A stretch of 64,000 nt of DNA from Bacteroidia bacterium (lineage in GTDB: Bacteria; Bacteroidota; Bacteroidia; J057; JADKCL01): positions 62,001 through 126,000 of the forward strand of contig JACJYV010000008.1 of NCBI GenBank assembly GCA_020635905.1, in the 5' to 3' direction. The notes below the pieces were generated by a model. It was given only the letters and a program-made list of their open reading frames with translations. It had not been told where the DNA came from and did not search any database. This document shows, piece by piece, positions 9,558 through 17,288 of the stretch. The translations under genes and the position numbers were made by a program. Each line of letters opens with the position of its first letter. Within the stretch, counting starts at the first letter, position 1.

Positions 9558-12074
9558 CTATGAGGTCTGAAAAACCGGGATATTTTCCGGGTTTTGTCTG
9601 ATGCGGGCTTCCACATCCTCCACTTGCTCCAAACTTTCCTGCAATGGCTGATAAGGCACAAAATTCCCATCCTGAAACCTGAAAATTTCCCCCGAAACAG
9701 GATTTTTCACCGTCATCAGTACCCACTCATTCCTGATCCATTCGTACAGTCCCGGGCTGGATTGAATCACCTTCAGGACCACCGCAGGTTGATGCTCAAT
9801 GATAAACAAAAGCCGCACAGGATCGTGGATTTCAATCATCTGGCTGGGCAAACCTGGCCTCAAATCGCCTTCCACCCCGTTGGAAACCGCAAATAAGCCT
9901 ACCACATTATGAGGCAGTTTGGTGCCCGCCCCCAACTTTTCCTGATCCACCCGCGAGAAATAATATTCCAGATTGATCCCCCCGCAAACGGGCACGACTG
10001 CACTCAAAATAGAGAGCAAATAGGCGCCGTCTGGGTCCTGGGTGTAATCGTATGAATTGAGAAAGGGCCTTTTGTCCAGAAAAAGGTGATCGTAGAGAGA
10101 TTTTCGCCCCACGATACACAGGGCATTGGCCGTATGGTTCCACTCGGGACGGGGTTCAAACAGGGAAACAGACCGCTTTTTGACCTCCTGGTGCAGACGA
10201 ATTAGAGAAAGGTCATGATTCAGCGTGCTGAAGCGCAGGGAACGTTCGCGGGCATTTTCGACCAGCGCTTTTTGGAAATTCTGACGGTTGATTTTGTGCT
10301 GTTCCAGCAACCCGGCAGGGATTCTTTCCTCGTCGTAAAATTCGATTTCGTCGCGGGTAGTATCGTGCAGAGCGCCCAAAAAGAGGGTTTCAGGTGGAAT
10401 TTGAAAGCCTTCCCGGGCCAGAATCTGCCTCACTTCCGGCTTATTGGCCATGCGGGCAAAGACCCGGGCATTCACTCCCCCCGGCCGGCCGCCACAGGCG
10501 CCGCAATCATATCCCGCGTAGTAGGTATTATTCACCGAACTGCCCCCGTGACCCACGATATAAATCAGAGGGGCAAAATTTGTGCTGAGACCCACGCTTT
10601 TCAGGGTATTTTTCACCCTCAGAGCCATTTCTTCAAAGGTAAATCCCACTTTGAGCCCCCCCTCGACCTGGCCTTCACTTGTTATGGAAAGGCGGGAATG
10701 ACTGTCCATGTGGGCAAAGGAATAAGCCGTGGCCGGGGAAATTGAAGGTTTGAAAATATTGAGAAATAATTTCAAGCCTGCCCAAAAACCCAGCGTCTGA
10801 CTGATCAGCCAGCCCCGCAGGAGGTGATGGGAATGTCGGGTGAAGTGCAGATCCGTGCCCGGGGTAGCTTTCCGTCCCCCCTCCTTGATCAGAAAAGCAG
10901 GATTCATAGGCGCAGGACAGGCTTTGGTGACAAATTTGCCTGCCTCGGGTTGAAAGTAAAATTCTACCCCAAAATAGCCCGGCGTTCCAAAGGTCTCACA
11001 GGATGGGTCGGCCTTTTCCAGATGGCGGCGCAGGGAATATTCCCGGTCGTCAATGCAAAACAGGCCCTGGAAGCTTGTAGAACCTTGTTTTGGCAAATGC
11101 TTCACATCTCCTATGCCTTTTAGTACCTGGTCAAAATAGCTCCATTCAAAAGCCTCCTGCCACAGAGAAAGCACGAGTTGCAGTTCCGTATCCGGGCCCG
11201 GGGCGAAGAGGTTCTGAGGCTGATAATTGATACTTTCACCCAGGGGCACCCAGCCTTTTTCCAATTTATGGTCGAGGGCATCCAGTTCGAGCAGCAATTC
11301 CAGGCAAATCATTTCCTTCAGCGAAATCAGCCTGCGATCCAGTAATGTTTCAGGCTGATTTTGCACCACGGCCACAAATCCAGACCAGCCCGGGTGTAAA
11401 AATTGCTGGTCAAAAAGGTATTCCTCGTACAATTCCTCCCTGCCTACCACCAGTTTCAGGAGTTTTTCAAGGGAAATATCCTCCTCCAGCAGCAGCGCCC
11501 TGGCCCGCGGGGTTTTGAACAGGCTGACCCATCCATTTTGCTCCAGATCACGCAAAGAAGCCAGGAATCCAGCCTCATTGACAGGAAATTTCCAGGCTGC
11601 AATGCCCTGATCGAGGTAAGCCGCCAGCAGGCGAAACAAAAAGGGATGCACCATTTTGTCCAGATTGATCCCGCCCACTCTTTTCCAGTTTGACCTCAGA
11701 TTTCCCAACCTGCTGCTGACTTTATCGGGGTATTGGGTATGCAAAAGGGCATTTTTCAAATAAGAAATTCGCTCAATCAGTTCATTTCCCTCCAATTTTT
11801 CCCTGCGGGTCAGATGCTCCTCAATCACCCGATCCAGGATGGGGGAGCTGATTTTGCCAGATTGATGAAAGTCCCTGAATTCGTCGAGGGAAAGGTAAGT
11901 TGTCATGCCAAAGAGGTGCGAAGCCCGGTTGAGGGCCGCATGAAAAGGCTCATTTTGAAAGGCATGCAGGGTATTGTGGTGGACAAAATCCTTCAGGGCC
12001 GCCTGGGCGGGCAGATAATGCTCCAGCCTGTGCAGCACTGCATGTTCATCAAAAACAGGGGAATCACTTTCCAT
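9558..12074 (-). CDS. dabA: DabA: beta-carbonic-anhydrase-like Zn subunit of the DAB inorganic-carbon pump (DUF2309/UPF0753)
   Basis: 838 residues. The four residues expected at the zinc site are visible: Cys340 and Asp342 in FCIDDREYSLRR, His509 in YIVGHGGSSVNN and Cys524 in GYDCGACGGRPGG; Arg344 forms the Asp-Arg dyad typical of beta-carbonic anhydrases. Known DabA proteins work only with DabB at the membrane and trap CO2 as bicarbonate. The gene lies directly upstream of dabB (3-base gap), forming a two-gene operon. A TTG-N20-TACGTTGG promoter lies 32-62 bases upstream of the ATG. In a heterotroph the bicarbonate probably serves anaplerotic carboxylases, but this is inference. Confidence 0.92.
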   Translation of the reverse strand: MESDSPVFDEHAVLHRLEHYLPAQAALKDFVHHNTLHAFQNEPFHAALNRASHLFGMTTYLSLDEFRDFHQSGKISSPILDRVIEEHLTRREKLEGNELIERISYLKNALLHTQYPDKVSSRLGNLRSNWKRVGGINLDKMVHPFLFRLLAAYLDQGIAAWKFPVNEAGFLASLRDLEQNGWVSLFKTPRARALLLEEDISLEKLLKLVVGREELYEEYLFDQQFLHPGWSGFVAVVQNQPETLLDRRLISLKEMICLELLLELDALDHKLEKGWVPLGESINYQPQNLFAPGPDTELQLVLSLWQEAFEWSYFDQVLKGIGDVKHLPKQGSTSFQGLFCIDDREYSLRRHLEKADPSCETFGTPGYFGVEFYFQPEAGKFVTKACPAPMNPAFLIKEGGRKATPGTDLHFTRHSHHLLRGWLISQTLGFWAGLKLFLNIFKPSISPATAYSFAHMDSHSRLSITSEGQVEGGLKVGFTFEEMALRVKNTLKSVGLSTNFAPLIYIVGHGGSSVNNTYYAGYDCGACGGRPGGVNARVFARMANKPEVRQILAREGFQIPPETLFLGALHDTTRDEIEFYDEERIPAGLLEQHKINRQNFQKALVENARERSLRFSTLNHDLSLIRLHQEVKKRSVSLFEPRPEWNHTANALCIVGRKSLYDHLFLDKRPFLNSYDYTQDPDGAYLLSILSAVVPVCGGINLEYYFSRVDQEKLGAGTKLPHNVVGLFAVSNGVEGDLRPGLPSQMIEIHDPVRLLFIIEHQPAVVLKVIQSSPGLYEWIRNEWVLMTVKNPVSGEIFRFQDGNFVPYQPLQESLEQVEDVEARIRQNPENIPVFQTS

Positions 12075-12105
12075 CTTTTCTGAATTTCACCCCAGAAAAA
12101 CCGCA

Positions 12106-12136
12106 CCAACGTAGCACTATTTTTGATGACTGTCAA
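12106..12136 (-). promoter_or_regulatory. Putative dabAB promoter (TTG-N20-TACGTTGG)
   Basis: On the minus strand a TTG (12134-12136) is separated by exactly 20 bases from TACGTTGG (12106-12113), one mismatch from the Bacteroidota -7 consensus TAnnTTTG. It lies about 32 bases before the dabA start. The same spacing occurs before rapA and the E1 gene. Confidence 0.45.
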
Positions 12137-12199
12137 TGATTTTTGCTGCACCCAGGGGGATTTCAGTGGTTGAATTGGACTGAAGAAAGGTCATTTTCC

Positions 12200-15022
12200 T
12201 CACAAGATCCCTTTGCGAATCAGCATCAGGGAATCCAGACGGACGGCCGCTTCGCGCATGCGCAAAGCGAGTTCCCTCTGCTCATTCTGAGCCAGACGAA
12301 TTTCCTCAGGACGAATGTCCTTATTGACCTTCTGCAGCCTTTGCAGACGGCTGATCTCGTGCTCCAGAGTCTGTTCCATCTTTTGCAAACCCGCTTCAAT
12401 CAATTCCTCTCCCCTTTCCTTTGCAATTTGCGTGGCAGATTCGATCATGTTGGGGATAATTGTTTCCACCAAAACCTCGTTGTCGATCAGGTCGTCAATT
12501 TGGCCGCCACGAATCTGTTGGTTCATTTCCTCCACAGGAAAATCATGCGTCACATCCCGCCCTGCATGGTCCACCACCACCCGCACGGGTGTATTGGGAA
12601 GAAAACGATCCATATTCAGGTGTTGACGCCCGCCCGTTTCCAGCACAAAAAGCACTTCCAGCAAAATTCCCTGACCTGCCTGCGGCAACACGCCAAAAGC
12701 CGCATTGCCCGTATCTGAGGTAAGCATGGTATCCAGGGCGCCCGTAATCATGGGGTGATCCCAACTGAGAAAGCCAATGTCCTCACGGGCCAGGGCGCGG
12801 CTGCGATCGAAAGTCACCATGATCCCTTCGTCGGGAATGCCGGGAAAGGTATGGGTGTTTTTGCGGGGCAAATTCAGCAAATAGGTGCGGGGTCCCATAT
12901 CGTCCACCTCCACGCTGAAATGCTCAAAAACGTCGTTCAACCAGCTTTCCAACCCTGTATCCTGATCCGCGTTACGGATTTGCTCCACCAGATTGGCTGC
13001 AGCCTCTGGACGGAAGGAATTCATTTCCAGCAAACGATCCCGTCCTTTGGCCATTTTTTCCCGCAGGGTTTGGTGAAATTCCCGGGTATCAGAGATCAAA
13101 GCTTCCAAATTAGGCTGAAAATCAGCCTGACGGGCCACTTCCAGCACCCTTTCGCGGTACAGGCGTGAAACTTCGTTCCCTCCTTCCAGATTTTTTGCCA
13201 GCGCATTCAAACCCTCATGATACCACCTCACCAATACCTCCTGGGCGCTGCCTTCCAGCCAGGGCACGTGAATCTGAATATCGCGCGTCTGACCAATGCG
13301 GTCCAGACGGCCAATCCGTTGTTCAAGCAACTCGGGGTGCAGGGGCAAATCAAAGAGAATGAGGTGATGGGCAAACTGAAAATTCCGGCCTTCGCTCCCA
13401 ATTTCAGAACAAAGCAGGATGCGGGCGCCCTCGGGTTCCGCAAACCATGCTGCGTTGCGGTCGCGCTGCACGATGGTCAGATCTTCGTGAAACACGGCGG
13501 CTTTGAGGTTGCCACGCTCACGCAGGGCTTTTTCCAAAGCCAGCACTTTTTCCTTGCTGCGGCAGATCAGCAGCACCTTGGCCGATTTCAGTTTTTTGAG
13601 CAATTCCACCACCCAGCCCACCCGGGGGTCGCTGCCAAAGCGGAATTGATGGTTTTCGACCGGGCTGCCCGCAGGCTGCAGGTCCAGTTCAAATTCACGA
13701 CCCAGGCGCTCAACCCAGCTCTGATGATCTTTTTCGACCTGCAGAGGCACCAAATGCACCTTGCGAACCGGAAACCCTTTCATGGAGGAGCGGGTATTGC
13801 GAAATACCACCCGCCCAGGACCATGCTGGTCGAGCAGGTCCTCGATCAGATTACGACGGGCAGCCGGGTCACCTGCAGCCAGGGCTTTTACCCTTTCCGG
13901 GCCAAAATGGACTTTTAACAATTCCTCCTCAGTCTTGCTTAAAGCTGTTTCTGAAGACAATTTCTCCACCAGGTCTGCGGTGGCTTTGTGGTCGCGGGAT
14001 TCGTTTTTGAAAGCCTCCAGATCTGCATAGCGCTCGGGATCGAGCAGGCGCAGACGGGCAAAATGGCTTTCCAGTCCCAATTGCTCGGGGGTGGCAGTCA
14101 GCAACAACATTCCATGGGCCACCTGACCCAGCATTTCCACCAGCAGGTACTCTGGGCTGGCTTTTTCAGGGGTCCATTCGAGGTGGTGGGCCTCGTCCAC
14201 CACCAGCATATCCCAATCCGCCGCCAGTGCCTGGCGGGCCCTTTTGGGAGAGCTGGCCAGAAAATCCGTGCTGCACAAAATCAACTGATCATCCAGAAAG
14301 GGGTTACCGTCGGGAGCCCCTTCCTCGAGGGAAAGGCATCTTTCCTCGTCAAAAATGTGAAACCAAAGGTTGAAGCGGCGCAGAACCTCCACAAACCACT
14401 GGTGCACAAGGCTTTCGGGAACAAGAATCAGAACCCGCGATATGCGGCCGCTCAGCAGCAGGCGATGCAGAATCAGGCAGGCTTCAATGGTCTTGCCCAG
14501 GCCCACTTCGTCTGAAAGCAGCACCCGGGGAGCATAGCGGGAACTTACCTCGTGGGCAATGTACAACTGGTGGGGAATGAGATCAATGCGGCCCCCCATC
14601 AATCCGTTGACGGGAGAAATACGCCTGAAATGGTCGTTTTGCAGGGTACGTCTGCGCAAATCAAAGGTATAGGGAGTATCCACCTGCCCCAGTAAAAGGC
14701 GTTCGGTCGCGCCCTGCTTCAGGGTCACATTGCCCAGAAAAGCCTCAGAAAAACGACGGTCTTTCCCAATGTAAAAAATCAGTTCATCCCGCTGTTCCAC
14801 CTTCTCCACCACCATTCGCCGGCCATAACGGTCTTCAATGGTATCCCCGACCTTGAACAAAACCCTGCGCAAAGGCGCATTTTCAGCAGCATACAATCGG
14901 GTTTCTCCAGAAAAAGGAAATTCTATGCGCACCCGGCCCCGGGCGGTTTCGGTCACAATCCCGATCCCCAGTTCGGGTTCGGCCTCGCTGCTCCATCTTT
15001 GATCGGGGTAGAAATGCTCCAT
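12200..15022 (-). CDS. rapA: RNA polymerase-associated SWI2/SNF2 ATPase RapA
   Basis: 940 residues with the full RapA layout: N-terminal Tudor-like region (DQRWSSEAEPELGIGIV, close to the E. coli start), SNF2 ATPase with Walker A DEVGLGKT and Walker B DEAH, a helicase C-terminal domain (ILLCSEIGSEGRNFQFA, QRIGRLDRIGQ) and the long C-terminal region with a coiled-coil-like tail. RapA recycles RNA polymerase stalled after termination. I choose the ATG at 15020-15022 because the protein then begins just as the family does; the frame extends 30 codons upstream. The gene follows a TTG-N20-TACGTTTG promoter and an IS110 element sits directly upstream. RapA is typical of gammaproteobacteria but occurs sporadically elsewhere. 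Confidence 0.93.
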   Translation of the reverse strand: MEHFYPDQRWSSEAEPELGIGIVTETARGRVRIEFPFSGETRLYAAENAPLRRVLFKVGDTIEDRYGRRMVVEKVEQRDELIFYIGKDRRFSEAFLGNVTLKQGATERLLLGQVDTPYTFDLRRRTLQNDHFRRISPVNGLMGGRIDLIPHQLYIAHEVSSRYAPRVLLSDEVGLGKTIEACLILHRLLLSGRISRVLILVPESLVHQWFVEVLRRFNLWFHIFDEERCLSLEEGAPDGNPFLDDQLILCSTDFLASSPKRARQALAADWDMLVVDEAHHLEWTPEKASPEYLLVEMLGQVAHGMLLLTATPEQLGLESHFARLRLLDPERYADLEAFKNESRDHKATADLVEKLSSETALSKTEEELLKVHFGPERVKALAAGDPAARRNLIEDLLDQHGPGRVVFRNTRSSMKGFPVRKVHLVPLQVEKDHQSWVERLGREFELDLQPAGSPVENHQFRFGSDPRVGWVVELLKKLKSAKVLLICRSKEKVLALEKALRERGNLKAAVFHEDLTIVQRDRNAAWFAEPEGARILLCSEIGSEGRNFQFAHHLILFDLPLHPELLEQRIGRLDRIGQTRDIQIHVPWLEGSAQEVLVRWYHEGLNALAKNLEGGNEVSRLYRERVLEVARQADFQPNLEALISDTREFHQTLREKMAKGRDRLLEMNSFRPEAAANLVEQIRNADQDTGLESWLNDVFEHFSVEVDDMGPRTYLLNLPRKNTHTFPGIPDEGIMVTFDRSRALAREDIGFLSWDHPMITGALDTMLTSDTGNAAFGVLPQAGQGILLEVLFVLETGGRQHLNMDRFLPNTPVRVVVDHAGRDVTHDFPVEEMNQQIRGGQIDDLIDNEVLVETIIPNMIESATQIAKERGEELIEAGLQKMEQTLEHEISRLQRLQKVNKDIRPEEIRLAQNEQRELALRMREAAVRLDSLMLIRKGIL

Positions 15023-15036
15023 GCGACTGTTTTGGG

Positions 15037-15067
15037 CAAACGTAGCATTTAAATTGGGTTGGTGCAA
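15037..15067 (-). promoter_or_regulatory. Putative rapA promoter (TTG-N20-TACGTTTG)
   Basis: A perfect TAnnTTTG box, TACGTTTG on the minus strand (15037-15044), is preceded by TTG (15065-15067) with 20 bases between. It ends 15 bases before the chosen rapA ATG, which implies a very short 5' leader and supports that start over the upstream one. Confidence 0.5.
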
Positions 15068-15118
15068 CCCAATTTGGTCAGATGACAGGGTTGGAGGGAG
15101 AGGGTATCGCAAAGATTT

Positions 15119-16147
15119 TTATGATAAACCCAAAAATTTAACAGAATTTTTCCCTTCCAGGTACTTCACCTTGTTGAACTTTTCGCCCCTTTGGATGAGG
15201 GTAAAAGCGATTTTGATGATCTCGTTTATGATCTCATTCAGGACCGAAAAAGGATGCTTTTTTTGAACTTCCGTTCGGTAAATGTACCAATTATGGAATA
15301 TGCGTCCGGGATGGATGAGGCTCATTGCCCCCATGAATAGGAGCGATTTTGCTTTTCTGTTTCCTGTTTTATAGACTCTGGGTCTCACCTTGTACTTCCC
15401 CGATCCCTTGCTGAATGGGGCCGAAGCAATGAATGAGGCGAAACTCTTGAAGTCTTTTATCTTTTTAAAGCCACAAGTGTGAATTAGGATCATGGTTGCA
15501 CAAACCTTCCCAATTCCTGGGACGGATTTGAGTATTGTATGCCAGGAGCTTAATTGGGCTGAACTTTTGATCAGAGCCTCAATTTCATCCTCCACAAGTT
15601 GAATTCGATTCTGGAAAAATTCAATTGTCTCCCGGTAAACTTTTGCTCCCATGGCAGAAGGATCTGCAAGGTCAAGGTTGGACAATTCCCGATTAAGGAA
15701 CTGGGTCTGGGATTTGACCAATTGTTTCCTGAGCAGGGAAAGGGCACGGAGTTTGGCTTCTTCCTTCGAGTCGGGCTCAAATCGCCTGGCCTGGTCACTG
15801 AAGCGGGCAGCAAACTCACAGAGGCGCTCTGCTGAGTCCTGATCATCGCTGTGGCGGCGAATGTCTGGAGAGAATTTATGGATCACCAGCGGACTAACCA
15901 CCCAGGCGAAATAACCTTCCCCACTAAGCAGGCGGGTAATCCTGTCAATGTAGTTGCCGGTGTGTTCCATGCAAATCAAAGTGGATTCCTGGGTTAGGTT
16001 TTCCTTGACCATCCATTCAATGAATAGATGAATCCCCGGGATGGAGTTTGGAAATTGTTGTTGGGAACTGCTGCCATCCTCTTTGCGAACGACCAAATCA
16101 AATACCTCTTTTGAGATGTCGATTCCTACGAAACTGTTGAATTTCAT
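15119..16147 (-). CDS. IS110-family DEDD transposase/recombinase
   Basis: 342 residues. The N-terminal RuvC-like domain carries VGIDISKEVFD (Asp10), MEHTGNY (Glu61) and HSDDQDSAERL (Asp101-104), giving the DEDD acid set. A coiled middle region leads to the Transposase_20 domain with VPGIGKVCATMI (about 209-220) and SAPFSKGSGKYK (about 242-253), which holds the candidate catalytic serine, then TGNRKAKSLLFMGA. Full length, no frameshift, so probably active or recently active. IS110 enzymes act as complexes with a bridge RNA transcribed from the element; a matching structure lies immediately upstream. Confidence 0.93.
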   Translation of the reverse strand: MKFNSFVGIDISKEVFDLVVRKEDGSSSQQQFPNSIPGIHLFIEWMVKENLTQESTLICMEHTGNYIDRITRLLSGEGYFAWVVSPLVIHKFSPDIRRHSDDQDSAERLCEFAARFSDQARRFEPDSKEEAKLRALSLLRKQLVKSQTQFLNRELSNLDLADPSAMGAKVYRETIEFFQNRIQLVEDEIEALIKSSAQLSSWHTILKSVPGIGKVCATMILIHTCGFKKIKDFKSFASFIASAPFSKGSGKYKVRPRVYKTGNRKAKSLLFMGAMSLIHPGRIFHNWYIYRTEVQKKHPFSVLNEIINEIIKIAFTLIQRGEKFNKVKYLEGKNSVKFLGLS

Positions 16148-16179
16148 AACTTAGCGTTTAATTATTTTTTTAAGATTGT

Positions 16180-16356
16180 GGCCACTTGTTAACCAGACCT
16201 ATGTATGGTGATAGGTTCATGGATTTTTATCGGGTTTTTCAAGTGGAGGGAGCAGGTCAATCTTTGCTGAGGCTCGAAGCCTAGAACGCAAGCCTGCTCC
16301 CTTTTCCACAATTAACAGCTTCAAATTTATTAACATTGTTTTGTTAATGATTTGAA
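16180..16356 (-). ncRNA. Candidate bridge RNA of the IS110 element
   Basis: Reading the minus strand 5' to 3' toward the transposase, three stem-loops appear in the order known for IS110 bridge RNAs. (1) A 5' hairpin 16356-16320, with TTCAAAT/ATTTGAA and inner ATTAAC/GTTAAT arms. (2) A long stem 16308-16243 with arms GGGAGCAGG/CCTGCTCCC plus GTGGA/TCCAC, an internal loop and an apical AGGCT/AGCCT hairpin: the putative target-binding loop. (3) A stem 16246-16182, CCACTTG/CAAGTGG, with apical ACCTAT/ATAGGT: the putative donor-binding loop. Loop 2 carries GCGTTCT on its 5' side (16283-16289) and GCAAAG on its 3' side (16262-16267). Loop 3 carries ATAAAAATC, also found at the element's right end. 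Exact transcript ends are a guess. Confidence 0.6.
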
Positions 16357-16450
16357 TCCTTTAAACTAATAGATCGCCAAGATTTTTGGGCCCATATTTC
16401 GTTGGCTGGGGTGGCAAAGGACGCTAAGCTGTACTTTCTATCTACGTTTT

Positions 16451-16522
16451 GTCTTTGGGTTCTTTGCCCCCTTCAACCCACGAAACGCGGGTAACAACCC
16501 CTTGGCGTTCTTTGCGATACCT
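16451..16522 (+). repeat. Dispersed 'ctttgcg' intergenic repeat, copy 1
   Basis: A roughly 75-base non-coding unit containing 'tctttgccccc', 'caacccac' and 'gcgttctttgcg'. A diverged copy in the same orientation lies at 58153-58228. A 12-base piece (16510-16521) also recurs inverted at 15103-15114, just beyond the right end of the IS110 element. Confidence 0.6.
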
Positions 16523-16536
16523 CAACACAATTGTGT

Positions 16537-16923
16537 TTAACGCAGTTTGATGCTGAAACTCATTTCCTGGGTTTCGCCATAAAGGTCCGTAAAGGTAACC
16601 ACGGCCGTCACCTGCACCTGAATATCGGGCAGAGCGATCATTTCATCCACCGTACCTTCCGCGCCCACGGTCAGATCATCCTGATAAACCACAATGCCCA
16701 CTTTTTTCACTTTAAAATTGACGGTGGAATTGGATTGGAGGCCCGTCACCTGGAGACGGATTTCTTCGCCCTGATTGACCAGGACCACTTTATCCCCTTC
16801 AATAGATTCACCGTTGATCCGCACTTCGACCCCGGTCGGAAACTCGATGGGTTGGTTGCAGGAGGAGGCGATTAACATGATTCCACAGGCGGACATCAGC
16901 AGGAAAGCAATTCGTTTGTACAT
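16537..16923 (-). CDS. Small putative lipoprotein of unknown function
   Basis: 128 residues. MYKRIAFLLMSACGIMLIASSC is a lipoprotein-type signal with the acylated cysteine at position 22. The mature part is short, beta-rich and acidic-to-neutral, with a segment (GEEIRLQVTGLQSNSTVNF ... VTAVVTFTDLYGE) that reads like one Ig-like beta-sandwich. I do not recognise a family. It stands alone between the IS110 element and a divergent secreted protein gene. An envelope location is likely; the function cannot be told. Confidence 0.75.
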   Translation of the reverse strand: MYKRIAFLLMSACGIMLIASSCNQPIEFPTGVEVRINGESIEGDKVVLVNQGEEIRLQVTGLQSNSTVNFKVKKVGIVVYQDDLTVGAEGTVDEMIALPDIQVQVTAVVTFTDLYGETQEMSFSIKLR

Positions 16924-17288
16924 AGTGTTTAGTTTTGGTTGTTATGGAATTACGCCAATTTCTGAGAAGTTGTTACCAATATGGATTTCAAAACAAGGAT
17001 TTATCATACATGAATTCTTGTTCTGACTTTTCTGATTACCCGGGAAAAATTAACCCTGGTAACTCGCCAATCCTGAAGCCCTTTTTCGGGCGAAATGGAA
17101 GTTCAAAATCCAGGCGTCAGGCAATCAGGGGGATAAATTCATTGATTAAACGCATTCAAAATTTTGCAAAAAATCCACTTATTCAACCAGAGACCAATCA
17201 ACCTGCGGCAATCCATTTGGGGAAATCACTGGCATAGTTTGGTGCAAATCTTGCTCCGTTGGTTCTGGTTTGTGTAAATTTATTCACC
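16924..17288. other. Intergenic region, no gene seen
   Basis: A divergent spacer between the lipoprotein gene and the zincin-like gene. An open frame of about 100 codons on the plus strand has no signal, domain or believable start. A TAAATTTA box ends a few bases before the ATG at 17289 and may be the -7 element of that gene. Confidence 0.5.

Larger units (their letters stand above)
15113..16381 (-). mobile_element. IS110-family insertion sequence, about 1.27 kb
   Basis: Contains one transposase gene plus about 230 bases of structured non-coding DNA upstream of it. Near-identical 15-base direct repeats (one mismatch) lie at 15106-15120, overlapping the transposase stop, and at 16373-16387. 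Each contains the CT dinucleotide (minus strand) used as core by IS110 elements, which would place the ends at 15113-15114 and 16380-16381. There are no long terminal inverted repeats of the usual IS kind, as expected for the family. The left end is uncertain: a CT at 16418-16419, within a sequence that fits the predicted target guide better, is an alternative. Confidence 0.6.

Noticed and set aside
15103..16521. 12-bp inverted repeat (ggtatcgcaaag / ctttgcgatacc) as terminal inverted repeats of the IS
   Set aside because: IS110 elements lack such ends; the same sequence belongs to the dispersed 'ctttgcg' repeat, and the outer copy lies well beyond both plausible left ends.
16935..17237. A 100-codon plus-strand frame in the spacer before the zincin-like gene
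   Set aside because: No signal, domain or promoter; composition looks non-coding.
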